A stretch of 53,239 nucleotides of DNA, taken from assembly GCF_026011795.1 (NCBI RefSeq), contig NZ_BRVS01000022.1:1-53239 (forward strand), given 5' to 3'. The notes under the pieces were generated by a model, which made no database searches, was not told the origin of the DNA, and saw only the letters and a list, made by a program, of their open reading frames with translations. Position numbers and translations under genes: made by a program. Shown piece by piece: positions 8,346 through 16,431 of this stretch. Positions within the stretch are counted from its first letter, which is position 1, and the number at the start of each line of letters is the position of its first letter. This DNA comes from Arthrobacter mangrovi (GTDB lineage Bacteria; Actinomycetota; Actinomycetes; Actinomycetales; Micrococcaceae).

Positions 8346-8362
8346 TATGCGCCGTTATCGGT
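8346..8362 (+). repeat. 17-bp cassette-border motif, copy 4
   Basis: TATGCGCCGTTATCGGT, one mismatch at the last base. It separates the 7.5-8.3 kb gene pair from the unit holding the small membrane peptide and the aldo/keto reductase. Confidence 0.65.
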
Positions 8363-8514
8363 ACCTCTTCGACGGGGTCGTACCCGGATCGTCTGCCTGA
8401 GTCGTAGGCGCCGGGCGTGGCCGTCGGCTGTTGCCGGATTACCTCGTTAGCGCCAAACTGTATGGAAGTGCACGGATGAGGGCTGGGAGGCTCTCCTGAG
8501 CATTGGGGGAAATC

Positions 8515-8610
8515 ATGAGCACAGGACGTTGGGGTTTCGCCGCTATCGTGGCTCTCCTCTCCGTATTGTCATTGATCTTCGTAGGGATATGGCTGTCGAA
8601 CTTCGGCTGA
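8515..8610 (+). CDS. 31-aa single-pass membrane peptide
   Basis: Short reading frame encoding 31 aa: a polar start (MSTGRWG), an uninterrupted hydrophobic segment of about 20 residues (FAAIVALLSVLSLIFVGIWL) and the end SNFG. The ATG is 6 bases after GGGGGA, a good ribosome site. The pattern is that of a small membrane protein, possibly a regulator of a membrane complex or a type I toxin; no partner or antisense RNA could be identified. It was found by eye and rests on the combination of ribosome site, hydrophobic segment and stop. Confidence 0.5.
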   Translation: MSTGRWGFAAIVALLSVLSLIFVGIWLSNFG

Positions 8611-8895
8611 TTCACTGATCCTTGCGGTTCAGGGTAGTGCCAGCTGACCGCTCGCAGCTGCTCGCTGTGGCGGGGCTTCCTTTGCTCGATGATCTGATAG
8701 GCGGTTATTTGCCGAGGGCGTTCCAGTCTACGGCGACCAGGATAGCGGCGAAGCCGGCGAGTGGGACGGCCGTGCCCTCCAGCGGATAGCCGGGGCAAGT
8801 GGAGGACGCCCAGGTCTTTAGGTCAGCCACCTCCCAGAGCAGGGGAAATACCGGAAGCCCGTCTACAGCCGGGTAGTTTGGGCTGCGGCGTATGT

Positions 8896-9808
8896 TCAGC
8901 CGGCTGTCTTTGTTGCGGTTCCGGCCTGTTCGATGCGGTGCAGGAGGTCTGCAGGGAGCTTGATGGCCGTCGTTTCGAGGTTCGTCTGCAGGTGCTCCGG
9001 CCGCACAGTGCCGACCACGGCACTGGTGACGTGCGGGTTGTTGAGCACGTAGGCAAGGGCGACCTGGCTGGCCTTGAGCCCTTCGACGTCGTTGATGAAA
9101 CGGAATTTCCGGCCCTGGATGAACTTGTGCCGGTGGTTCTTCAGCGCGCGCAGCAGGTACCAGACGTCGCTTGGGGCGGAGATCTTGAAGATGTCGCGTG
9201 AGTAGAGGGTCTGTGCCAGCGGCGATTTGATCATGATGCCGGTCCCGGCCTTCCCCGCGGCCGCTATGATCGTTGCCAGCGAGCGGTCAACGAGGTTGTA
9301 CTCGACCATTAGGCAGTCGAAGATCCCCAGCTTTAGGGCGCGCTTCGCGCCGCCCGGCCCGGTGGATACGCCCAGCTCGCCGACCATGCCCTTGTCCTTG
9401 AGCTTGAGCAGGGTCTCGATCGCCGGGTCGGCAGGGCTGGGAAAGCCATGGAAATGCAGCAGCGGCAGATGGTCAAGGTGCAGCCGCCGCAAGCTCTCCC
9501 GCAGGCTGTGTTCGATCGAAGCCGGCGAAAAATCCTTCGTGTTCCGCCCTTTCGACCATACCGAGCCCACCTTGGTGGAAATGACCAGGTGCTTGGCGCG
9601 GCCGCGGAGGATCCGACCCAGCCGTTCTTCGGCGTGGCCACGGCTGTAATTGGGGCCGGTGTCGAAAAGGTTGATCCCGCCGTCGAGCGCCTGTTCCACC
9701 AGCCGCGCGGCCTGGCGGTCGTCGAAGGCCTTCATGCCCCAGTATCCGCCAGCGCCGAAGCTGATCTCGGATACTGACAGCCCTTTTTCCGAGCGTCCGC
9801 TGCTTCAT
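8896..9808 (-). pseudogene. Aldo/keto reductase with N-terminal frameshift
   Basis: NAD(P)H-dependent aldo/keto reductase. The catalytic tetrad can be placed: Asp and Tyr in NLFDTGPNYSRG, Lys in VISTKVG and His in LLHFHG. The natural start appears to be ATG 9808 (MKQRTLGK...), but after GGAAAAAGGGC the frame shifts, and the continuation SEISFGAGGYWGM lies in another frame. Family members usually read ...GKSGLSVSEISFG here, so two bases seem to be missing near 9785. Translation could restart at ATG 9735 and give 279 aa, losing the first beta-strand of the barrel. Probably inactive; a sequencing error is possible. It lies between border motifs 8346 and 10620. Confidence 0.7.
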
Positions 9809-10136
9809 TTCTCCCCCTCAGGCCACCACCGCGCATGACCGGCCCCAGTCAGGATATGGCACCCGCGGGTCCGCCGTCAGGAGGAACCCCACCCACAGTC
9901 CGTTGCCGTCTCGACCGCGCGGGCACTCCTCGGCGCGCCCCTCGACGCGGCCGGGCCAGAGCAAATACACCTACGCGGGCCGCTACATAAAGGTTCACCA
10001 GACGTAGGCGCCGGTAGCGGTTGCGGGGTGGTTCCGGTTTTGCGTTCAGGCGCTGGCTGCTGGAGGACCTATGGCTCTGATTTGCCGGACGGGGGCGGCG
10101 GCCGTGTGCCGGGCGGCGGCGGTTCAGCGCCGATAA
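9809..10136. other. Gene-free stretch
   Basis: No convincing coding region, repeat or RNA seen between the aldo/keto reductase start and the copC remnant. Confidence 0.4.
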
Positions 10137-10432
10137 TCGTTGCCTGGTGGTCAACCAGCCCATCAGCCCCGATGCTCCCGGCGGGGACTACACCGTCTCC
10201 TGGCGCGTGGTCTCCTACGACTCCCACCCCCGAGGGAAATTACGGGTTTACCGCGACGGCCGGCGGGGAAGGTCGGGCGCCCGCATCTGCCGATGCGGTG
10301 CGGGACACTGAATCTGTTGCCGCCGGCACGGCCTTCCCGACCGGGACGGTAGTTTTCACTGCTGCCGCCGTACTGGCGTGACGGTAGCGGTCATCGCCCT
10401 TGGCGTGCGCAGACTCGTCCGCAAAACGATCC
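10137..10432 (+). pseudogene. copC-like remnant (C-terminal part)
   Basis: Fragments of a CopC/YobA copper-resistance protein spread over several frames. The recognisable part reads GGDYTVSWRVVSYDSHP, then, after a shift, EGNYGFTATAGG, matching the family's GTYTVxWRVVSxDGHP...GxYxFTV core. A further shift near 10378 is needed to join the hydrophobic stretch TVVFTAAAVLA to TVAVIALGVRRLVRK, the usual C-terminal anchor and basic tail. There is no N-terminal signal sequence or copper-binding His segment upstream. Clearly decayed. A strong terminator follows it. Confidence 0.55.
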
Positions 10433-10444
10433 GGCTAACAGACA

Positions 10445-10472
10445 GGGGAACCGGCCAATCGGCCGGTTCCCC
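10445..10472 (+). terminator. Strong hairpin terminator
   Basis: Perfect 12-bp stem, GGGGAACCGGCC with GGCCGGTTCCCC, around an AATC loop, at the 3' end of the copC remnant. No long T-run, which is common in Actinobacteria. Confidence 0.7.
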
Positions 10473-10619
10473 CCTGGCATCAATGTACGCACCCGGCAGT
10501 GCCGGCAATCCCGGGAAGCAGCTGCATAATATGTGGCCGCTTCAAGTCCTTTACGGCTGCTGTCCGTGGAATGGAGAAGCCGGGTACCCGTCTCTGTATG
10601 TCAGGCAGACCTTGCGTCA

Positions 10620-10636
10620 TATGCGTCGTCATCGGC
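10620..10636 (+). repeat. 17-bp cassette-border motif, copy 5
   Basis: TATGCGTCGTCATCGGC, two mismatches, same orientation. It separates the copC remnant from the SRPBCC gene. A much weaker relative (TGTGCCGTTAGCCGC) is at 11270-11284, beyond the SRPBCC gene. Confidence 0.5.
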
Positions 10637-10747
10637 TGCCCCTGGGTTTGTCTGCAGAAGGCCGCCGCATATCGATGTCTTTGCGGGCGCAGTGACCGTC
10701 GTTTGGAGCTTCGCATCGATATAGAACCGGGGGTTATCCGGTTGAGT

Positions 10748-11200
10748 TCAGGAGGCTTCGGCGGCGGTTTTCAGGTCGGCGGCGAACCGGGTGAAGCTGT
10801 CATCGAAGTCCGGGATTTTGCCGGCGAAGAGCGGGAAGAGCGGGCCTCCGATGCGCTCGGTCATCCGAAACAGGGTGGTCCCCGGGCCGGCGGGGGAGAG
10901 GCTGAAGGTGCGCGTTCCCATGGCGTCGCCCCATACGAGGCGGGCGGGCGGCTCGCATTGCTTGATTCTGAGGGTGAAGGGGCGTTCGGGGGCCAGGGCG
11001 GAAACCAGCCGGATCCTGCCGCCTTGCCTGATCGCTCCGTCGAGGGACAGGACGGTCGAGTTCCACTGCGGGTAGGCCGCAGCGGTGGTGAGCAGGCTCC
11101 ATATGGTGGCCGGTTCCGCACTGATGGCGCGTTGGACGCTGGTGGTGCGGCTGAACGTGGTGCGGTGGGTGGTCGCGGTTCCCTCGTGCGCGGATGCCAT
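10748..11200 (-). CDS. SRPBCC / polyketide-cyclase-like protein
   Basis: 150-aa protein of the START-like SRPBCC superfamily, which binds hydrophobic small molecules in a helix-grip fold. Visible signs are the opening IWSLLTTAAAYPQWNSTV (helix and Trp of the family), a GGRIRL strand, LTRIKQCEPPARLVWGD-like strands and the long C-terminal helix FDDSFTRFAADLKTAAEA. The start is ATG 11200 with GAGGCAAG upstream. No partner enzyme is adjacent, so the ligand is unknown. It lies as a single gene between border motif 10620 and the weak motif at 11270, so it may be another cassette cargo. Confidence 0.75.
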   Translation of the reverse strand: MASAHEGTATTHRTTFSRTTSVQRAISAEPATIWSLLTTAAAYPQWNSTVLSLDGAIRQGGRIRLVSALAPERPFTLRIKQCEPPARLVWGDAMGTRTFSLSPAGPGTTLFRMTERIGGPLFPLFAGKIPDFDDSFTRFAADLKTAAEAS

Positions 11201-11358
11201 GCTTGCCTCAGACTTTCGATCAGATACTGGCCGGTCCATGCCAGCATACGGGCCGGTGGCGTCCACCAGATGTGCCGTTAGCCGCTCGAACCGTGCGGTT
11301 TCGAGCCCGGTCGTGCGCCGGGCGCCTCCGTTGCAGCGCATGCTGCCATAGTGGAGAG

Positions 11359-11779
11359 ATGCCGGACCTTAGCAACTGGCCGACGGCACGGTTGTTGTCC
11401 ACTGCCGCGCGAATGGTCGAGCATGCCTGAGATGAACAGCTCACATCCCTGGGCCTGATCCATGCCGGGAGAATTGCGTCGGAAGCTCTCGACGCCGGCG
11501 GTCCCATGGTGCAGGCTGCGGTCCCTGCCGGCGTGCGCGTGCACGCAGACCATGGGGAAGACCTTGTCGAGGCTGGAGGAGCACGGGCACATCACCCGGA
11601 TGCCGAATCAGGTGGACAGGCGCTCCCATCGGGTGGCCGTTTCCGACCTCGGGAGAGCGGTGCTGGTGCAGGCCCGGGAGCTTGAGCGGACGGTGGTGCC
11701 CGGAGGCGAGGGTCAGGCGGAGGGTATGCGCGACAGGCTGACAGTCGTCATCCGGCGGCTCGGCGCTGACTGCTGGGGC
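11359..11779 (+). pseudogene. Decayed second copy of the MarR regulator
   Basis: Close copy of the MarR gene at 5273, including the upstream bases (TGCGCCGGGCGC and the ATAGT box before the ATG). It is broken at least twice: the codon for Trp after VEHA has become TGA (near 11429), and two bases are missing in the GTGCAGGCGCAG region (near 11542), shifting the frame. The original stop is also lost, so the downstream frame reads on to 11911. A hairpin follows at 11832-11862. It is a useful record of recent duplication: divergence is modest, so the copy event is not ancient. Confidence 0.8.
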
Positions 11780-11831
11780 TGGCGGACGCCGGAGATGCGC
11801 ACCCGGCGCGGGAACCAGCCCCCTGTTCTTG

Positions 11832-11862
11832 ACGGGGAGGACTCAAGGTTCATCCTCCCCGT
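11832..11862 (+). terminator. Hairpin after MarR pseudogene
   Basis: 10-bp perfect stem ACGGGGAGGA / TCCTCCCCGT with an 11-base loop; probable terminator, without a T-run. Confidence 0.5.
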
Positions 11863-11982
11863 GAGACTCCATCACCCAGCGGGCAGCATCGCGGGAGCAC
11901 GGGAACCGTAATCGGCATCGATGGTGCCGGTCTGAATCCCGCGGGGCCAGCAGCCCGTTGCGCGCGCCTGCGCAGCTGCCTC

Positions 11983-12018
11983 TTGATGCAAACTACTTTG
12001 TAGTGCAAACTAGTTTGT
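11983..12018 (+). promoter_or_regulatory. Operator/promoter of the ABC exporter operon
   Basis: Two related boxes in tandem, CAAACTACTTTGTAGTG and CAAACTAGTTTGT; the second contains the perfect palindrome CAAACTAGTTTG. TTGATG at 11983 could be the -35, with the -10 inside the second palindrome, so a bound regulator would block transcription. The likely ligand is the winged-helix protein encoded in the same operon (12719). Confidence 0.6.
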
Positions 12019-12047
12019 GAAGACCCGAACAAGAGGTTGGAAGAGTC

Positions 12048-12716
12048 GTGACATCACCATCCCATGACCACTCCGTTTCCGGCGGCGAGCCCCAGGAGGC
12101 GCCGCTCGACCTGCACGCCGCTTTCCGTCTGGTCAACGATGCGGAAGCGAAGGCCCGGCAGGAGCTGTACGGCAACGAGGCGGTGATCTACGTGATATGG
12201 GGGACCGCCTGGCTGCTCGGCTATGGCACCCTGCACGGGTCCCGGTTTGGCTGGCTGCCGGTGGGCAGCGGGCAGGGGCTGGCGGTTCACGGAGGCTGCA
12301 TCCTGGCGGCCTTGGTTTCCACGGTGGTGCTCATCAGCCGCCGGAACCGGGTGATCCGCGGCCATTCGTCCTACCTCGGTGCCTTGTACGGGGGCGGGTG
12401 GGCGCTGGGTTTCCTGACCATGGGCTGCCTGGGCGCCGTCGTGGGGGCCATGACAGCGGATTTCTGGCTGCGCAGCATGGCTCTGAACGGGATCGCGATC
12501 CTGATCGTCGGGCTGATGTACCTGGCCGGCGGCGCGATGTTCAACGACCGGAACCAGGCCGTCCTGGGCGTCTGGTTCCTCGTGGTGAACGTCGTGTCGC
12601 TGCTGGCCGGGCCGCTGCACTTCTTGACCGTGCTGGCCGTCCTCGGTCCGCTTGGCTTCTTCGGCGCAGCGGTTGCAGGCAGCATCCGGCGCCGCAGTCC
12701 GAGGGCAGGTGCCTGA
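12048..12716 (+). CDS. Multi-pass membrane protein of ABC exporter operon
   Basis: 222-aa protein with about five or six membrane segments (for example VIYVIWGTAWLLGYGTLHG, GLAVHGGCILAALVSTVVLI, GALYGGGWALGFLTMG, then further hydrophobic stretches near the C terminus). An N-terminal cytoplasmic part of about 40 residues is hydrophilic. No known enzymatic motif. The GTG 12048 follows GGTTGGAAGAG at a suitable distance. It is the first gene of a four-gene operon with a regulator, an ABC ATPase and an ABC permease, and is probably an accessory part of the exporter or a sensor for it. Confidence 0.7.
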   Translation: MTSPSHDHSVSGGEPQEAPLDLHAAFRLVNDAEAKARQELYGNEAVIYVIWGTAWLLGYGTLHGSRFGWLPVGSGQGLAVHGGCILAALVSTVVLISRRNRVIRGHSSYLGALYGGGWALGFLTMGCLGAVVGAMTADFWLRSMALNGIAILIVGLMYLAGGAMFNDRNQAVLGVWFLVVNVVSLLAGPLHFLTVLAVLGPLGFFGAAVAGSIRRRSPRAGA

Positions 12717-12718
12717 CC

Positions 12719-13012
12719 GTGCCCGAACTCGACCCGGTAATCCATGCCGAGTCCCGGCTGCGCACCATCACGGTGCTGAACCAGGTGGGGGAGCGGGACA
12801 AGATCGCCTTCACCAAACTCCGCAAGATCCTCGAGATGACCGCCGGCAACCTCTCGACGCACCTGCGCAAGCTCGAGGACGCCGGCTACGTCGAGGTCAC
12901 CAAGACCATCGAAGGCCGGACGCCGGCCACCTACGTCGGGATCACGCCCAAGGGCCGTGCCGCCTACGCCGCCTACCGCGCCGCGCTGCAGGAACTGCTC
13001 GGCGGCGCCTGA
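12719..13012 (+). CDS. Winged-helix regulator (MarR/ArsR-like)
   Basis: 97-aa DNA-binding protein. The core reads IAFTKLRKILEMTAGNLSTHL (recognition helix) and LEDAGYVEVTKTIEGRTPATYVGITPKGRAAY (wing), typical of the short winged-helix family that controls neighbouring ABC or membrane-protein operons. The GTG 12719 starts two bases after the previous stop, and the conserved region begins within the first 25 residues. It most likely binds the AAACTA-type palindromes upstream of the operon. Confidence 0.8.
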   Translation: MPELDPVIHAESRLRTITVLNQVGERDKIAFTKLRKILEMTAGNLSTHLRKLEDAGYVEVTKTIEGRTPATYVGITPKGRAAYAAYRAALQELLGGA

Positions 13013-13038
13013 ACCGCATCTATCCAAGGAGCAAACAC

Positions 13039-13997
13039 ATGCCAGTCCCTGCACCAACCTTGGCAGCACCCGGTGAAAGTACGACGCCGGTACTCGCCGC
13101 GGCTACGGATGTCACCAAAAGCTTCGGCAGGGCCAAGGCCCTCAACGGGCTCAGCCTGTCCATCAACGCCGGCGAAGCGGTAGGCCTGCTGGGCCCGAAC
13201 GGCGCCGGAAAGTCCACGCTGATCAGCCTGCTCTGCGGACTCCGCCGGCCCGATGCCGGCTCGGTCGAGATGTTCGGGCGGAATCCGCTGGACCCGAAGT
13301 CCCGGCTGCAGCTGGGCATCACCCCGCAGGCCACCTCTGTCCCGCAGACCCTGAAGCTGCGCGAAACCGTGGACTTCGTCGCCGCCCACTACCCGGAACC
13401 GACCCCCACGGCCGAACTGCTGGTCCGCTTCGGCCTGGCAGACATGGCGGACAAACAATGCGGGGCCCTCTCCGGCGGACAGCAGCGCCGCCTGCTCGTT
13501 GCCCTGGCCCTGGTCGGGCGGCCGCGGCTGGTGGTCCTCGACGAGCCGACCACCGGCCTGGACGTCGACGCTCGGGAGACCTTGTGGCAGCAGCTGCGGG
13601 ACTACCGCAGCCAAGGCGGCACCCTGCTGATCACCAGCCACTACCTCGAAGAAATCCAGGCCCTGGCGAGCCGGGTCGTGGTCGTCGACCGCGGGACCGT
13701 CATCGCCGACGGCAGCGTGGACGATATCCGCAGCCACGTGGCCATCAGCAAGGTCACGTTAGAAGCCCGCTGCCGTCGTCGTCCTTCGACACTTGGCCGC
13801 ACACGGTCAGCACGTCCGCTTCGGGCGCCGGAACGACCACCGTGGTCACCCAGGACGCCGACGCGACGGTGCGCCGGCTGGTCGGCGACGGCATCGAATT
13901 CAGCGGCCTCGAAGTCCACGCCGCCACCCTCGAGGAAGCCTTCGTGGCACTCACCCGCCATCCGGAAACCTCCGAGACCGTGAAGGAACCAGCATGA
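13039..13997 (+). pseudogene. ABC exporter ATPase, frameshifted
   Basis: ATPase subunit of an ABC-2 type exporter: Walker A GPNGAGKST, signature LSGGQQRR, Walker B LVVLDEP, switch His in ITSHYLEE. The nucleotide-binding domain is complete to about residue 245. Near 13775 the frame breaks: after VTLEA the expected continuation (PLPSSSFDTWPHTVST and the rest, ending HPETSETVKEPA) is in the next frame. One C missing from a run of four would explain it, so a sequencing error is as likely as a real mutation. The continuing frame ends at 13997, overlapping the permease start by four bases (ATGA). SD-like AAGGAG precedes ATG 13039. Confidence 0.75.
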
Positions 13998-14860
13998 GCG
14001 CCCTGATCCGGCCCACTCCGGCCCGGCCCACACCTTCCGAACCCGGGGCCGCCCGACAGAAGCCCGACGCGGCTGCCACCGCCGCGCCGGCCCGGGCCGC
14101 GCTGGTCCTGGCGCACTCGAAGGCACAGATCCTCGAGCAGCTGCGGATCCCCGTCGCCGTCATCTCGTCCACCGTCTTTCCGACGCTCGCTCTGCTGTTC
14201 TTCGTCATCCCGCAGGAGTCCGTCACGGCCGACCCGCTGGCGTCGCTCACCGCGATCGCGCAGCTGGCGCTATTCGGCGTGATGAGCTCGTTCCTGTTCA
14301 ACTACGGGATCGGCATCGCCGAGGAGCGGGCCAACCCGTGGAGCAGCTACCTGCGCACGCTGCCCGTCGGGCCGGTGCCGCCGACTATTGCCCGGGCGCT
14401 GCCGGCCATGCTGTTCGCGTTCTTCGCGCTTCTGCCGGTGCTCGTGATCGGGGCGCTGCTGACCGCCGCGCCGGAGGCGTTCGGCGACGGCGGCCTGTCC
14501 TGGTGGCGGGTGCCGCTGGCCGTGCTGGTGTGGCTGGCCTGCGGGCTGCCGTTCCTGGCACTCGGGCTGTTCATCGGCTACCTGTGCACCTCCAAGGTGG
14601 CCGTGGCGGTGACCCAGGTGGTGTTCTTCCCGATGGCCTTCGCCGGCGGGATGATGCTGCCGCCGGCGGCCTTCCCGTACTGGCTCGACGTGTTCTCCCT
14701 GATCCTGCCGTCCCGGGCCGCGCGCGATGTCTCGGTGTTTGCCCTGAGCGGGGAGGGCCTGCACGCAGGTTCGGTCCTGTGCCTGATCGTGTGGACGGTA
14801 CTGCTGGGCGGGCTGGCGCTGTGGGCCAACCGGCGCGACCAGGGCCGCCACTTCCGGTAA
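13994..14860 (+). CDS. ABC-2 type exporter permease
   Basis: 288-aa membrane subunit with six predicted membrane segments (VAVISSTVFPTLALLFFVI; AIAQLALFGVMSSFLFNYG; MLFAFFALLPVLVIGALL; LAVLVWLACGLPFLALGLFIG; VTQVVFFPMAFAGGMMLPP; VLCLIVWTVLLGGLALW). The sixth-to-fifth segment arrangement and the MMLPPAAFPYWL motif match ABC-2 permeases. The ATG 13994 overlaps the end of the ATPase frame, showing that the two were translated together. The substrate is unknown; drug or lipid export is the usual role of such pairs. Confidence 0.85.
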   Translation: MSALIRPTPARPTPSEPGAARQKPDAAATAAPARAALVLAHSKAQILEQLRIPVAVISSTVFPTLALLFFVIPQESVTADPLASLTAIAQLALFGVMSSFLFNYGIGIAEERANPWSSYLRTLPVGPVPPTIARALPAMLFAFFALLPVLVIGALLTAAPEAFGDGGLSWWRVPLAVLVWLACGLPFLALGLFIGYLCTSKVAVAVTQVVFFPMAFAGGMMLPPAAFPYWLDVFSLILPSRAARDVSVFALSGEGLHAGSVLCLIVWTVLLGGLALWANRRDQGRHFR

Positions 14861-15055
14861 GTTCCGCCCGCCTGGCGTGGGCTGTTGCCGTGAGGGCAGC
14901 GGTGACTTGAGCGTCTGCCTGTTGCGTCTAGGGCGGGTGTTGCCGTTTGTGGAGGAACGGTGGAAGTTCCGGGTGGATTTTGTGGGATTTCTGTAGCGGT
15001 GGCCTGAATAACGTTTTACCCAACAGCAAGCCGCTCCTTCCGAAAGGGAAATCCC

Positions 15056-15601
15056 ATGACTAAGGCAACCACTTCCACCGCCCGCCGCAGCCGCATCCTG
15101 ATCCCGCTCGCCGGCCTGCTCGTCGCCGGCGCGGTCGCCGTCGGTTCGGGTGCCGACTTCGCCGCCAGCTCGGTCAATAGCGGCAACGCCTTCACGGCCG
15201 GCTCGCTCTCCCAGACCAACAGCAAGGCTGATAAGGCCGTGTTCAACATGAGCAACCTCAAGCCCGGCGATAGCGTCACCGGATCCGTGACCATCACCAA
15301 CTCCGGTTCCTTGCCGGCGTCCTTCACCCTGAAAGAGACGGCCACCAACGGCTTCACGGACCCCGCGCTGCTGACCCTGAAGGTCACCGATACCAAGAAC
15401 TCGTCCACGGTCTACTCGGGCGCGCTGGGAGCGCTGGGCACCAAGGACCTCGGCTCCTGGGCAGCGGGCGAAGCGCGCGACTTCGTCTTCACCGCGACGT
15501 TGTCCCCGGCCGCCGGTAACACCGAGCAGGGCAAGACCGCTACGGCCGAGTACACATGGGGCTCCACCCAGGCCGCGGGCCAGGCGTACACCCAGCCGTA
15601 A
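15056..15601 (+). CDS. TasA/CalY-like secreted fibre protein
   Basis: 181-aa secreted protein. An N-terminal signal (RILIPLAGLLVAGAVAVGSGADFAA) is followed by a TasA/camelysin-type beta-sandwich: FTAGSLSQTN, then KPGDSVTGSVTITNSGSLPASF. TasA forms biofilm fibres in Bacillus and needs the SipW signal peptidase; the next gene is SipW-like, which strongly supports this call. A good ribosome site, GAAAGGGAAA, precedes ATG 15056. It is shorter than Bacillus TasA (261 aa) but like many actinobacterial members. Followed by sipW, a strong terminator, an Ig-repeat protein and a two-component system. Confidence 0.8.
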   Translation: MTKATTSTARRSRILIPLAGLLVAGAVAVGSGADFAASSVNSGNAFTAGSLSQTNSKADKAVFNMSNLKPGDSVTGSVTITNSGSLPASFTLKETATNGFTDPALLTLKVTDTKNSSTVYSGALGALGTKDLGSWAAGEARDFVFTATLSPAAGNTEQGKTATAEYTWGSTQAAGQAYTQP

Positions 15602-15674
15602 CCACCACGGTCCGCCGCCGCGGTCCATCCCCCGTGGGCCGCGGCGGTCCACCCTCAACCCCGAAAGGCCTGAC

Positions 15675-16253
15675 ATGGCACGCACACAAGGCGCCTGGCG
15701 CCGGCGGCTCCTCGGCAGCGTCCTCAACCTGGCCGCCGTGCTGGGCATCGCCGCCGCCGCCGCCGTCCTGGTTCCCGGGCTGCTGGGCATCGAGCGCTAC
15801 GTCATCACGGGAACCTCGATGTCAGGCACCTTCGAGCGCGGTTCGCTGGCCTTCGAGGAACAGGTCCCGGTGGACCAGCTGCAGGTCGGCGATGTCATCA
15901 CCTACATGCCGCCGCCCGATTCAGGGATCAGCCACCTGGTCACGCACCGGATCGTCAGTATCGAAGCCTCGGCAGAGGGGCCGGTCTACCGGACTAAGGG
16001 CGACGCGAACAGTTCGCAGGACCCATGGGAGTTCCGGCTCGATGAGCCCACCCAGCCCCGGGTTGTGACCACCGTGCCGTACGCCGGCTATGTATTCATC
16101 GCCTTGGCCGACAAAAACCAGCGGATGCTCATGATCGGCGTCCCGGCCGGCGCCGTCGCCGCCCTCTTCCTGGTAGACCTTATCCGCGGGCTGCGGCCGA
16201 AGACGCTTGACGCAGACCAATTGGCCCCCGCGGGAGACCCCGGGCGGGCCTGA
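15675..16253 (+). CDS. SipW-type signal peptidase I
   Basis: 192-aa membrane peptidase of family S26B. The catalytic Ser lies in ITGTSMSGTFERG, and the general base is the His of HLVTHRIV; this Ser/His pair separates SipW-type enzymes from the usual Ser/Lys type. There is one N-terminal membrane segment (LNLAAVLGIAAAAAVLVPGLLG) and one near the C terminus (MIGVPAGAVAALFLVDLI). It should cleave the signal of the TasA-like protein encoded 73 bases upstream, and perhaps the large surface protein downstream. ATG 15675 follows GAAAGG at a normal distance. Confidence 0.85.
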   Translation: MARTQGAWRRRLLGSVLNLAAVLGIAAAAAVLVPGLLGIERYVITGTSMSGTFERGSLAFEEQVPVDQLQVGDVITYMPPPDSGISHLVTHRIVSIEASAEGPVYRTKGDANSSQDPWEFRLDEPTQPRVVTTVPYAGYVFIALADKNQRMLMIGVPAGAVAALFLVDLIRGLRPKTLDADQLAPAGDPGRA

Positions 16254-16278
16254 AACGCGGCCGGACCCGGCCGCATGG

Positions 16279-16333
16279 AAGTAACAGTGCCGAAGGCGCC
16301 GCGTTGGGGGCGGCGCCTTCGGCACTGTTACTT
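16279..16333 (+). terminator. Very strong stem-loop terminator
   Basis: Perfect 24-bp inverted repeat (16279-16302 and 16310-16333) around a 7-base loop, 25 bases after the sipW stop, ending in CTTT. It probably ends the tasA-sipW transcript. Confidence 0.85.
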
Positions 16334-16431
16334 TCCCGTGGACCTGCGTTGGACAGGCTGTGTACGGCCGCCGCCTAGCCTTGAAACCACCACCGTCCCC
16401 ACGCCGCCGCGACCAGGAGAAAGCCCCGGAA

